Below, piece after piece: positions 1-6,154 of a DNA stretch of 32,709 nt. A model generated the notes under the pieces. It did not search any database. It saw only the letters and a program-made list of their open reading frames with translations, and was not told where the DNA came from. A program made the translations under genes and the position numbers. The stretch is from assembly GCA_036260075.1 (NCBI GenBank), contig DATAAM010000123.1, forward strand, positions 1 to 32,709, given 5' to 3'. Position 1 is the stretch's first letter. The number at the start of each line of letters is the position of its first letter. This DNA is from DATAAM01 sp036260075 (GTDB lineage Bacteria > Actinomycetota > Acidimicrobiia > Acidimicrobiales > JAHWLA01).

Positions 1-1077
1 GACCGTCTCGCCCGCGATGCGCTCGGCCAGCGCGGTGAACGCCTCGGCCACCGGCCCCACGCCCGCCAGCACCGCGGGCTCGCCCGCGTCGCCGCCCCGG
101 GCCACCGACGGGTCGAGCGGCACCCGGGCCAGCAACGGCACGCCCACCTGGGCCGCCAGCCGCTCGCCCCCGCCTTCGCCGAACAGCGGGTAGGCGGTGC
201 CGTGCTCGCACACGAACGCGCTCATGTTCTCCACCACGCCGAGCACGCGCAGGTATCCCTTCCGGGCCATGTCGGCGGCCCGGGCCGCCACCTGCTGGGC
301 CGCCAGGGCGGGCGTGGTGACGATCAGCACCTCGGCCCGGGGCATCATCCGGGCCAGGCCCATCTGGATGTCGCTGGTGCCCGGGGGCATGTCGACCAGG
401 AGGTAGTCGAGCTCGCCCCAGCGCACGTCCTCCAGGAAGTGCTGCACTGCCCGGTTGAGCATGAGGCCCCGCAGCATGACGGCTTGGTCTTCCTCGGCCC
501 CCTCGACCGAGCCCATCGAAACGACCTTGAGCCGCCCGGCGCCCACCGCCTTCTCCAGCGGGAGGATCTTGCGCTCCTCGGCCCGCACCCGGCCCTCGAG
601 GCCGAGCATCCGGGGGATCGAGAACCCGCCGATGTCGGCGTCGAGCACGCCCACCGTCGCCCCCCGGGCGGCCAACGCCGCCCCCAGGTTGGCCGTCACC
701 GACGACTTGCCGACGCCGCCCTTCCCCGACGACACCGCGATCACCCGGGCCGTCATCGGGATGTCGGTGGGCACCTCGCGCTCGCGCGCCTTCCACCGGG
801 CTCGCTCCATCAGCTGCCGCTTCTGCTCGGGAGTCATCTCCCCGAAGTGCACGCGCACGCCGGACACGCCGGGCACGGCTGCCACCCGGGCCGTCGTGTC
901 GTGCTGGAGCTGGGCCCGCAGCGGGCAGCCTGCGGTGGTCAGCGAGAGGGTCACGTCGACGGCCCCGTCGGGCGCGATCTCGATCCGGCGCACCATCCCC
1001 AGCTCGACGACGTTGTCGCGCAGCTCGGGATCGATGACGTCGGCCAGCGCCTGTCGGACGGCCTGCTCGGTGACCAC
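1..1077 (-). CDS. mrp: Mrp/ApbC-family P-loop ATPase, iron-sulfur cluster carrier (3' end beyond window)
   Basis: Read on the minus strand from a GTG at 1077, 359 codons are visible with no stop before the window edge. The family's usual length is about 370-380, so little is missing. Residues about 1-90 form a DUF59/MIP18 domain (DPELRDNVVELGMV). The ATPase follows, with the deviant Walker A SSGKGGVGKS, then DADIGG and VDMPPGTSD. Mrp proteins dimerise, bind ATP and carry Fe-S clusters to apo-proteins in the cytosol. The CxxC that bridges the cluster in many Mrp proteins reads CEHG here, so the second Cys is absent; some actinobacterial homologues are also said to lack it (from memory). A TAAACT hexamer lies 6 nt before the GTG, which fits a leaderless start. 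The gene is divergent from a SufR-like regulator, and an ErpA-type carrier follows, so the locus is an Fe-S assembly neighbourhood. Confidence 0.93.
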   Translation of the reverse strand, partial: MVTEQAVRQALADVIDPELRDNVVELGMVRRIEIAPDGAVDVTLSLTTAGCPLRAQLQHDTTARVAAVPGVSGVRVHFGEMTPEQKRQLMERARWKAREREVPTDIPMTARVIAVSSGKGGVGKSSVTANLGAALAARGATVGVLDADIGGFSIPRMLGLEGRVRAEERKILPLEKAVGAGRLKVVSMGSVEGAEEDQAVMLRGLMLNRAVQHFLEDVRWGELDYLLVDMPPGTSDIQMGLARMMPRAEVLIVTTPALAAQQVAARAADMARKGYLRVLGVVENMSAFVCEHGTAYPLFGEGGGERLAAQVGVPLLARVPLDPSVARGGDAGEPAVLAGVGPVAEAFTALAERIAGETV

Positions 1078-1082
1078 GACCC

Positions 1083-1117
1083 GAGTTTACAAGGAGGTCT
1101 CCTGGTATATTCCGGGC
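1083..1117. promoter_or_regulatory. Face-to-face leaderless promoters of mrp and sufR-like gene with shared palindrome
   Basis: On the plus strand TATATT (1106-1111) lies 6 nt before the GTG at 1118. On the minus strand TAAACT (1089-1084) lies 6 nt before the GTG at 1077. Between them and overlapping both is an imperfect palindrome at 1088-1107, TACAAGGAGGTCTCCTGGTA, in which 8 of 10 mirrored positions pair. A dimeric repressor bound there would cover both -10 elements. That the SufR-like product is this repressor is inference from position. Confidence 0.6.
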
Positions 1118-1768
1118 GTGGACCGGCTGCCCGTGTTCAAGGCGCTCGGGGACAACACCCGCTACGCCATCTACCTCGAGCTGGCCCGCTCGCCGCGCGC
1201 CCTGGCCACCGCGGAGATCGCCGAGACCCTCGGCCTCCACCCCAACACCGTCCGGCCCCACCTGGAGAAGATGCGGGAGGCCGGGCTCCTCCACGTCGAG
1301 GTCGACAACCGGGGCGCCGTGGGCCGTCCGCAGCACCGGTACTGGCTCGCCCCCGAGGCGCCCTCGCTGGGCCTGGAACCCCCGACCTTCCCCCTGCTGG
1401 CCGGGCTGCTGGCCAACGTGGCCGCCGCCTTGGGCCCGGATCCCGAGCAGGTGGCGGAGGCGGGCCGCGAGCACGGCCGCCACGCCGGGGAGCAGCGCCG
1501 GGAGGCAGGCTCGTGCGTGGCCGCGCTGGGGGAGGAACTGGCCGAGCTGGGTTTCGACCCGGCCGCCGCCGACGACGGTCGCACCACCACCATCGCCTTC
1601 ACCAACTGCCCCTACCGGGCGCTCGCCGAGGCCTTCCCCGAGCTGGTGTGCCACCTGCACCGGGGCATCGTGGAGGGAATGGTGGAGGTCCTCGGCGACG
1701 TTGAGGTGAAGCGGTTCGGCACGCTGGCCGACCGCGACCCGTGCCAAGTCGACCTGGTCTCCCGGTAG
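1118..1768 (+). CDS. sufR: SufR-like Fe-S-sensing winged-helix regulator
   Basis: This is a 216-residue DNA-binding protein. An ArsR/DeoR-like winged helix spans about residues 5-75 (ALGDNTRYAIY, then the recognition helix HPNTVRPHLEKMREAG and a wing near GAVGRPQHRY). The C-terminal half has four cysteines: C133, C164, C178 and C209. The C164-x13-C178 spacing and the CPYRALAEAFPELVC context resemble the cluster-binding region of SufR proteins, which repress Fe-S assembly genes when holding a cluster. The GTG at 1118 is chosen over the longer upstream frame because the fold begins there and a TATATT hexamer sits 6 nt before it. An AAGGAGG at 1091-1097 is too far away to serve as its ribosome site and belongs to the palindrome. 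Likely targets are itself and mrp, and perhaps the ErpA gene 34 nt downstream. Confidence 0.85.
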   Translation: MDRLPVFKALGDNTRYAIYLELARSPRALATAEIAETLGLHPNTVRPHLEKMREAGLLHVEVDNRGAVGRPQHRYWLAPEAPSLGLEPPTFPLLAGLLANVAAALGPDPEQVAEAGREHGRHAGEQRREAGSCVAALGEELAELGFDPAAADDGRTTTIAFTNCPYRALAEAFPELVCHLHRGIVEGMVEVLGDVEVKRFGTLADRDPCQVDLVSR

Positions 1769-1794
1769 ACTGAGAGCCCGTTCCTGTGAGGAGG
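1766..1794 (+). promoter_or_regulatory. Candidate promoter and ribosome binding site of erpA-like gene
   Basis: TAGACT at 1766-1771 fits a -10 element and overlaps the TAG stop of the regulator gene. GAGGAGG at 1788-1794 is a strong Shine-Dalgarno 8 nt before the GTG at 1803. The gene may be read from its own promoter as well as by read-through. Confidence 0.45.
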
Positions 1795-1802
1795 CAGCAC
1801 CT

Positions 1803-2150
1803 GTGAGCACCACCGAGACGGTCGAGAGCCCGATCACGCTGACCGAAGGCGCGGCGAGCAAGGTCGCGGAGCTGCTCGTCCAGGAGGGCAACGCCGACCT
1901 GGCTCTGCGCATCGCCGTCCGCCCGGGCGGCTGCTCCGGCTACAGCTACGAGATGTTCTTCGACTCGGAGGTCGCGGGCGACGACGTGGTGTCGAGCTTC
2001 GGCGACGTCAGGGTCGTGGTCGACCCGGCCAGCGCCCAGCTGCTCGTGGGAGCCACCCTCGACTACCGCGACGGCCTCCAAGGGGCGGGGTTCAGCATCA
2101 ACAACCCCAACGCCCAGCGCACCTGCGGCTGCGGCCAGTCGTTCAGCTAG
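1803..2150 (+). CDS. erpA: A-type iron-sulfur cluster carrier (ErpA/IscA/HesB family)
   Basis: This is a 115-residue HesB-like protein with the three family cysteines at C44 (GGCSGYSY), C108 and C110 (TCGCGQSF). The C-x63-C-G-C spacing is the standard one. A-type proteins bind a cluster between subunits and pass it to target enzymes. Length and ends match the family. The GTG start is set by GAGGAGG 8 nt upstream. It follows the SufR-like regulator in the same direction and lies near mrp, which supports a shared Fe-S role. In actinobacteria such a gene is often linked to respiratory enzyme maturation; nothing here identifies the client. The name erpA is preferred to iscA because no IscSU genes are seen. 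The 3' end overlaps the convergent lipoprotein gene by 8 nt. Confidence 0.93.
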   Translation: MSTTETVESPITLTEGAASKVAELLVQEGNADLALRIAVRPGGCSGYSYEMFFDSEVAGDDVVSSFGDVRVVVDPASAQLLVGATLDYRDGLQGAGFSINNPNAQRTCGCGQSFS

Positions 2151-3015
2151 CCGCCACCAGCCGCTCCAGGGCCGCCTTCGCCTCGGCCCGGTCGAACGCG
2201 TTGTCGAGCCGCTCGCGCACCACGCCGTCGGCCCCGGCCAGGAAGAGGAACGGCTCGCTCTCCAGGTGGTACGCCTGCACGGCGGGGGCCGTCGTCTTGC
2301 CCGAGGTGTCGGTGTAGATCTCCACGTGCAGGAACCGCACCCGGCTGCCGAAGGCGGCGTGCTGCGAGAGGAGGTTCTCCAGCACCGGCCCGCACAGCTG
2401 CGACTTGCACAGCGCGGGCGTGCTGAACAGCACCGCCATCGGCCGCCTCTCCGCCAGCGCGGCGTCGAGGCTCACGTCGTGCAGCGGGCAGACCGGGTCG
2501 CGCGTGCAGATGGGCGACACGCCCCGACCGTCGGCCACCGTCGGCGTGGGGGTGGCGATGAGCGGGCGTCCGGGGACCGGCACCTGCACTCGGGCCGGGT
2601 CCTCGACGGTGAACGTCGTCTCCAACGTGCGGCCGTTGTAGCGAACCGCCGCCTCGTACACGCCGGTGCGGTCGAACCGCCGCCGCACGAGGAGGTAGGG
2701 GAGGGGGATGCCGTCAGCGTGCAGCTCGCCCCGGACGGTGCCGAGCTTCTTGCCGTCGGGATCGGTGATGGTGACGTCCAGCGGTTCGCGCAGGACCTCC
2801 GGCCCGTTGTCGCGGACGAGCGCCAGCGTGAGCCGCTCGTCCAAGCCGGTCACGTGGACGTAGGAGGCCGTCACCAACGCCACGTCGCTCGGCCCGCTGT
2901 CCTCGCTCTCGACCTCGATGTCGGGCCGGTCGCTGCCCGGCCGGTTGCAGGCGGCCGCTGCCACCAAGCCCGCGGAGGCGAGGAGGAACGAGCGGCGGTC
3001 GAACAGGGAAGGCAC
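2143..3015 (-). CDS. Tat-exported lipoprotein with C-terminal thioredoxin-like domain
   Basis: This 290-residue protein begins with a twin-arginine signal (DRRSFLLASAGLVAAAAC) that ends in a lipobox Cys at residue 23. It is probably folded before export and anchored on the outer face of the membrane. Residues about 40-140 look like a beta-rich domain. The C-terminal part (about 180-290) is thioredoxin-like: MAVLFSTPALCKSQLC, then FLHVEIYTDTSG and PFLFLAGADGVV. The pair C-x4-C in CKSQLC sits where the redox CxxC would be, and another pair (ICTRDPVC) lies just before. A redox or assembly role outside the cytosol is inference; the spacing is not a standard CxxC. The GTG start at 3015 has TAGGTT 8 nt upstream. 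The gene is divergent from the [2Fe-2S] protein gene and its 3' end overlaps erpA by 8 nt. Confidence 0.8.
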   Translation of the reverse strand: MPSLFDRRSFLLASAGLVAAAACNRPGSDRPDIEVESEDSGPSDVALVTASYVHVTGLDERLTLALVRDNGPEVLREPLDVTITDPDGKKLGTVRGELHADGIPLPYLLVRRRFDRTGVYEAAVRYNGRTLETTFTVEDPARVQVPVPGRPLIATPTPTVADGRGVSPICTRDPVCPLHDVSLDAALAERRPMAVLFSTPALCKSQLCGPVLENLLSQHAAFGSRVRFLHVEIYTDTSGKTTAPAVQAYHLESEPFLFLAGADGVVRERLDNAFDRAEAKAALERLVAAS

Positions 3016-3023
3016 GACCGGTC

Positions 3024-3033
3024 AACCTATCCT
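3024..3033. promoter_or_regulatory. Overlapping divergent -10 elements
   Basis: The ten bases AACCTATCCT hold TATCCT (3028-3033) for the plus-strand gene, 6 nt before its GTG at 3040. On the other strand they hold TAGGTT (3029-3024), 8 nt before the GTG of the lipoprotein gene at 3015. The two polymerases could not bind together, so the genes may be transcribed in competition. Confidence 0.45.
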
Positions 3034-3039
3034 CCGGTC

Positions 3040-4536
3040 GTGCCCGTGCCCTTTCGCCTCGACGGCCGCCCGGTCGAGGTGGCCGATGACAGCATGTCGC
3101 TGCTCGACGCCCTCCGCGACAGCCTGGGCGTGCGTTCCGCCAAGGACGGGTGCAGCCCCCAAGGCCAGTGCGGGTGCTGCACCGTGCTGGTCGACGGCGC
3201 CCCCCGTGTGGCCTGCGTGACCCCGGTGCGGCGGGTGGCGGGAAGGGACGTGACCACCCTCGACGGCCTCGACCCGTCGGTGCGCACCGCGTGGGCCGAG
3301 GCGCTTTGCGCTGGCGGGGGCAGCCAGTGCGGCTTCTGCACCCCGGGGATCCTCGTGCGGCTGGCGACCGCGGGCGGCCCGCCCGAGCAGGCCCTGCTCG
3401 CCCACCTTTGCCGGTGCACGGGCTGGCAGACGATCCTCGAAGCGGCCCGGTCGCTCGACGCCGAGCATCCGGCTCGCGACCTCGAGGCCGCCGCCCGCCG
3501 GGCCGCCGTCGAAGGAGGGGTGCCGCAGGCGGTGGGGCCGCAGGTGGCTCTCGGCGCCGCGGGCTTCGCCGACGACACCGCCCCGCCCGACGCGCTGGTG
3601 GCGGTGCCCGACGGTCGGGGCGGCTGGGCCGTGGGCGAGTCCGTGGCCGAGGCCCGCCGCCGGGCGGGCAAGGTGCAGGGCCGCCGCACGACGATCGACC
3701 TGCGCCACCCCCTGGCCGTGCCGGAGGGCGACTGGGACGCCACGTTGCGCACGACGTGGGTGGAGCCGGCCTACCTGGAGCCCGACGCCTCGTGGTGCGA
3801 GCCGGGGGGCGAGCCCGCCTCGCCGCTGGCCAACGGCGGCGCCTTCGGCGGCAAGGCCTCCTCGATTGCGCCCGCCACCGCCCGCCGCCTGGCCGACGAG
3901 CTGGGCCGGCCCGTGCGGGTGCTGCTCTCCCGGGAGGACGTCGTACGGCTCGGGCCGAAGCGGCCGCCAGTGGCGGGCGGCGCCCGGCGCGACGGCAGCG
4001 GCGTGCTGCGCGTGGTCCGCACGCCGGGCGTGGCCGAGGCCGTCGCCGCGGTCGCGCCCGATCTCCGGGTGGAGGAGGTCGACGTACCGGGGCCGCCCAC
4101 GTCGACGGCCATTCGGGCCGCGGGCTGGGCCGAAGCGGCCGTGCTGCTGGCCGCCGCCCGGGGCGCCGCCGAGATCGGCGCGCCCGACGGCGCCGTCGCC
4201 GAAGCGCGCCTCGACGGCGACCGGCTGTCGATCCGCGTGCGCTGCGGCGAGCCTCTCGACAGCGTGGTCCTTCGCTCGTACTGCATCGGCGCCGCCCACC
4301 AGGCGCTGGGCTGGGTGCGAAGCGAAGGCATCGCCGTCGACGAGCACGGCGAGCCGCACGACCTCACCATCCGTTCGTTCGGCATCCTTCGAGCGCGGGA
4401 CATGCCGCACGTCGACGTCGAGGTCGAACCGGACGCCGGCCCCCCGGTGAACGGGAGCGATGCCGTGTTCGCCGCCGTGGCGCTGGCGGCCTGGCGGGCC
4501 GACGGCCTAGGTGGCGACTGGCCGCTTCATCGATGA
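3040..4536 (+). CDS. Two-[2Fe-2S] protein fused to a shortened molybdenum-hydroxylase-like region
   Basis: This is a 498-residue protein. Residues 1-75 are a plant-type [2Fe-2S] domain (C38, C44, C47, C59). Residues 80-140 are the helical second [2Fe-2S] domain (C97-x2-C100, C124-R-C126), as in small subunits of xanthine or CO dehydrogenases. After a linker come fragments that resemble the large molybdenum subunit in order: EPAYLEPDASWCEP, GGAFGGK, RPVRVLLSREDV, and a long match to the C-terminus (VLRSYCIGAAHQALGW, TIRSFGILRARDMP, GSDAVFAAVALAAW). This part has about 350 residues where a full subunit has about 750. The catalytic Glu of the usual GVGEP stretch is not apparent (AGPPVNGSD). A canonical hydroxylase activity is therefore doubtful; electron transfer or a reduced enzyme is possible. 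The GTG start is supported by TATCCT 6 nt upstream. The 3' end overlaps the next gene, on the other strand, by 30 nt. Confidence 0.8.
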   Translation: MPVPFRLDGRPVEVADDSMSLLDALRDSLGVRSAKDGCSPQGQCGCCTVLVDGAPRVACVTPVRRVAGRDVTTLDGLDPSVRTAWAEALCAGGGSQCGFCTPGILVRLATAGGPPEQALLAHLCRCTGWQTILEAARSLDAEHPARDLEAAARRAAVEGGVPQAVGPQVALGAAGFADDTAPPDALVAVPDGRGGWAVGESVAEARRRAGKVQGRRTTIDLRHPLAVPEGDWDATLRTTWVEPAYLEPDASWCEPGGEPASPLANGGAFGGKASSIAPATARRLADELGRPVRVLLSREDVVRLGPKRPPVAGGARRDGSGVLRVVRTPGVAEAVAAVAPDLRVEEVDVPGPPTSTAIRAAGWAEAAVLLAAARGAAEIGAPDGAVAEARLDGDRLSIRVRCGEPLDSVVLRSYCIGAAHQALGWVRSEGIAVDEHGEPHDLTIRSFGILRARDMPHVDVEVEPDAGPPVNGSDAVFAAVALAAWRADGLGGDWPLHR

Positions 4537-4833
4537 CGCAGCCCGCACGGCCAGGAGCACGGCCACGGGCGTGCCCACGAAGGCGAACGCGAAGTCGCCG
4601 GGGTTCACGTCGATGCCGTTGGCGACGATGTAGTTGACGCCGACGACCACGTACAGCACGGCGAACGCCATGAGCGCGGCCATGCCGAGCGTGGTGCCTC
4701 GGCGGGCGCGCCGCGCGCCCACGAGGAACGGCACGGCGAACAGGGCCAATCCCGGCGCCCGCACCCAAAGGGCGTCGAACACGACGATGGCGGCCAGTGC
4801 GGCACAAAGGATCCGAACCTGGCGGAGCGACAC
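4507..4833 (-). CDS. Small membrane protein, unknown function
   Basis: This is a 108-residue hydrophobic protein with three to four predicted membrane segments, near residues 7-25, 27-40, 48-68 and 80-97, with RRARRG in a cytosolic loop and a basic C-terminus (SSMKRPVAT). I do not recognise the family. The GTG at 4833 is chosen because the first helix starts just after it and a purine-rich stretch with GGAGGAAGGGGG precedes it. The same frame continues upstream as a long open frame, but that part is arginine- and proline-rich and runs antisense to RidA. It converges on the [2Fe-2S] fusion gene with a 30 nt overlap. Confidence 0.6.
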   Translation of the reverse strand: MSLRQVRILCAALAAIVVFDALWVRAPGLALFAVPFLVGARRARRGTTLGMAALMAFAVLYVVVGVNYIVANGIDVNPGDFAFAFVGTPVAVLLAVRAASSMKRPVAT

Positions 4834-4898
4834 GGCCCCACCCCCTTCCTCCGCCGCGGTTCCGTTGTACGCCCCCTCCGATGCGCTAGCAATGCGCC

Positions 4899-5246
4899 AT
4901 GGCCAAACCCGTCGGTCCCTACAGCCCCTCGATGCGGGCGGGCGACTGGTTGGTGTGCTCCGGACAGGTGGGCGTGCGCGACGGCGCGCTGGTCGACGGC
5001 ATCGAGGAGCAGGCCCGCCAGGCGCTGGCCAACCTGCGCGCGCTCCTGGAGGGCGAGGGCGCCTCGATGGACAAGGTGGTGAAGACGCTCGTGTTCCTCG
5101 TCGACATGGACGACTTCGCAGCGATGAACGACGTGTACGTGGAGGCCTTCGGCGACCACCGGCCTGCCCGCTCGACGGTGGCGGTGGCCGCGCTGCCCCT
5201 CGGCGCCCGCTTCGAGGTGGAGGCGTGGGCCTGGCTGGGGGGATGA
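4899..5246 (+). CDS. ridA: RidA family enamine/imine deaminase
   Basis: This is a 115-residue single-domain YjgF/YER057c/UK114 protein. Typical features are GPYSPSMRAGDWLVCSGQVG at the N-terminus, QARQALANLRALLE, KTLVFLVDMDDFAAMNDVY and RSTVAVAALPLGARFEVEAWA near the end. The Arg of RSTVAV corresponds to the substrate carboxylate-binding Arg of RidA. These trimeric enzymes hydrolyse reactive enamines and imines released by PLP enzymes and so protect them. The ATG start has TAGCAA 6 nt upstream, so it may be leaderless. It is followed 7 nt later by a tiny membrane protein gene. Confidence 0.92.
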   Translation: MAKPVGPYSPSMRAGDWLVCSGQVGVRDGALVDGIEEQARQALANLRALLEGEGASMDKVVKTLVFLVDMDDFAAMNDVYVEAFGDHRPARSTVAVAALPLGARFEVEAWAWLGG

Positions 5247-5253
5247 TGTCGGC

Positions 5254-5412
5254 GTGATCGGTGCCCTCGCCCTCGCCTTCGTGATCGTCGTCGTGCTGCC
5301 CGTGACATTCCTCGTCCTCGGCGGCGTGCTCAGCGCCGTGATGGGATGGCTGCTCAAGGACGACGCCGAGCACCGCTTCGAGGACAGCGAGCTCCTTCGG
5401 CTCGACGGCTGA
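5254..5412 (+). CDS. Tiny single-pass membrane protein
   Basis: A 52-codon frame starts at GTG 5254, 7 nt after the RidA stop, with GGGGGGA about 10 nt upstream. It encodes one strong membrane segment (residues about 3-25, LALAFVIVVVLPVTFLVLGG) followed by a charged tail (KDDAEHRFEDSELLRLDG). The composition and the tidy fit between ridA and the palindrome at 5420 support a real gene, but no family is recognised. Translation by coupling to ridA is plausible. Confidence 0.5.
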   Translation: MIGALALAFVIVVVLPVTFLVLGGVLSAVMGWLLKDDAEHRFEDSELLRLDG

Positions 5413-5419
5413 CCCGTGA

Positions 5420-5469
5420 TTTTTCTCCGCAAATCCGGGCACAGATGTGCCCGGATTTGCGGAGAAAAA
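5420..5469. repeat. Perfect 24-bp palindrome, copy 1 of a two-member family
   Basis: Arms 5420-5443 and 5446-5469 are perfectly complementary around a 2-nt loop (GA). The outer part TTTTTCTCCGCAAAT is shared with the palindrome at 28050-28095. It starts 8 nt after one stop codon and ends 5 nt before the last base of a convergent gene. Both strands read T-tract first and A-tract last, the reverse of a classic intrinsic terminator. It may stop transcription by hairpin alone, or be a REP-like element. Confidence 0.85.
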
Positions 5470-5473
5470 GCTG

Positions 5474-6154
5474 TCAGAGGCCCCAGCGGGTCTGACCGAA
5501 GCGGTAGCCGACGGAGCGGACCGTCTGGATGAGGTGGGCGTGCTCCTCGCCGAGCTTGGCCCGCAGCCGCCGGATGTGGACGTCGACCGTGCGGGCACCG
5601 CCGTAGTACTCGTAGCCCCACACCCGCGACAGGAGCGTCTCCCGGGTGAAGACCTTGCCCGGGTGGGTGGCGAGGAACTTCAGCAGCTCGTACTCCATGT
5701 ACGTGAGGTCGAGCGGCTTGCCGGAGATGCCCGCCTGGTACGTCTCCAGGTTGAGGACGAGCGGGCCGTACTCCACCAGCTCCGGGCGCGTGCCCCGGCC
5801 CGTCCGCCAGAAGAGGTGCTTGAGCCGCGCCTCCAGCTCGCGGGGCTGGAACGGCGTGATGCAGAAGTCGTCGAACAGGTCTTCGCGCAGCTCGAGGTCG
5901 GGAAGCTGGATGACGGAGACGAGCAGCAGCAGCGGCTCCAGCGGCAAGTCGCGCTTGCGCAGCGCCCGGCACAGGGCGAACGCCGCCTCGGGATCGTCGT
6001 CGGCCGCCACCAGCGCGCCCGACCAGCCGTCTTCGGGCTCGAGCCGGGCGGCGGCGTCGGGCGAGCCCGCGCTCTTCCACGGGTAGCCGCCGAGGTCGAG
6101 CGCCTGGGCCAGGGCAGGCGGCGGGGGGTCGGGAAAGATGAGCAGCGGTTCCAT
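5474..6154 (-). CDS. glnR: GlnR-like OmpR-family orphan response regulator
   Basis: This is a 226-residue protein. Residues 1-120 form a receiver-like domain that lacks a clear acidic pocket and the usual Lys motif, as in atypical orphan receivers. Residues 128-220 are an OmpR-type winged helix with LDLTYMEYELLKFLATHPG, KVFTRETLLSRVWGYEYYGG, RTVDVHIRRLRAKLG and TVRSVGYRF, close to what I recall of actinobacterial GlnR. GlnR controls nitrogen-assimilation genes. Its ATG overlaps the stop of the GSI gene by one base (TGATG), so the two are translationally coupled, and a GlnR-type box lies upstream of that gene. This supports autoregulation through the glnA2-glnR unit. A related PhoP- or RegX-like regulator is less likely given the context. 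A palindrome follows 5 nt beyond the stop. Confidence 0.78.
   Translation of the reverse strand: MEPLLIFPDPPPPALAQALDLGGYPWKSAGSPDAAARLEPEDGWSGALVAADDDPEAAFALCRALRKRDLPLEPLLLLVSVIQLPDLELREDLFDDFCITPFQPRELEARLKHLFWRTGRGTRPELVEYGPLVLNLETYQAGISGKPLDLTYMEYELLKFLATHPGKVFTRETLLSRVWGYEYYGGARTVDVHIRRLRAKLGEEHAHLIQTVRSVGYRFGQTRWGL

Noticed and set aside
1091..1098. AAGGAGGT as ribosome binding site of the SufR-like gene
   Set aside because: It is about 19 nt from the GTG, too far for a normal site. It is better explained as part of the palindrome.
202..1117. Long plus-strand open frames opposite mrp
   Set aside because: They are rich in His, Arg, Pro and Gly with no domain, while the minus strand encodes a clear Mrp. 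They are GC-driven shadows.
5420..5469. Reading the palindrome as a classic rho-independent terminator
   Set aside because: On both strands the T-run is on the 5' side and the A-run on the 3' side, so no U-tract follows the stem.
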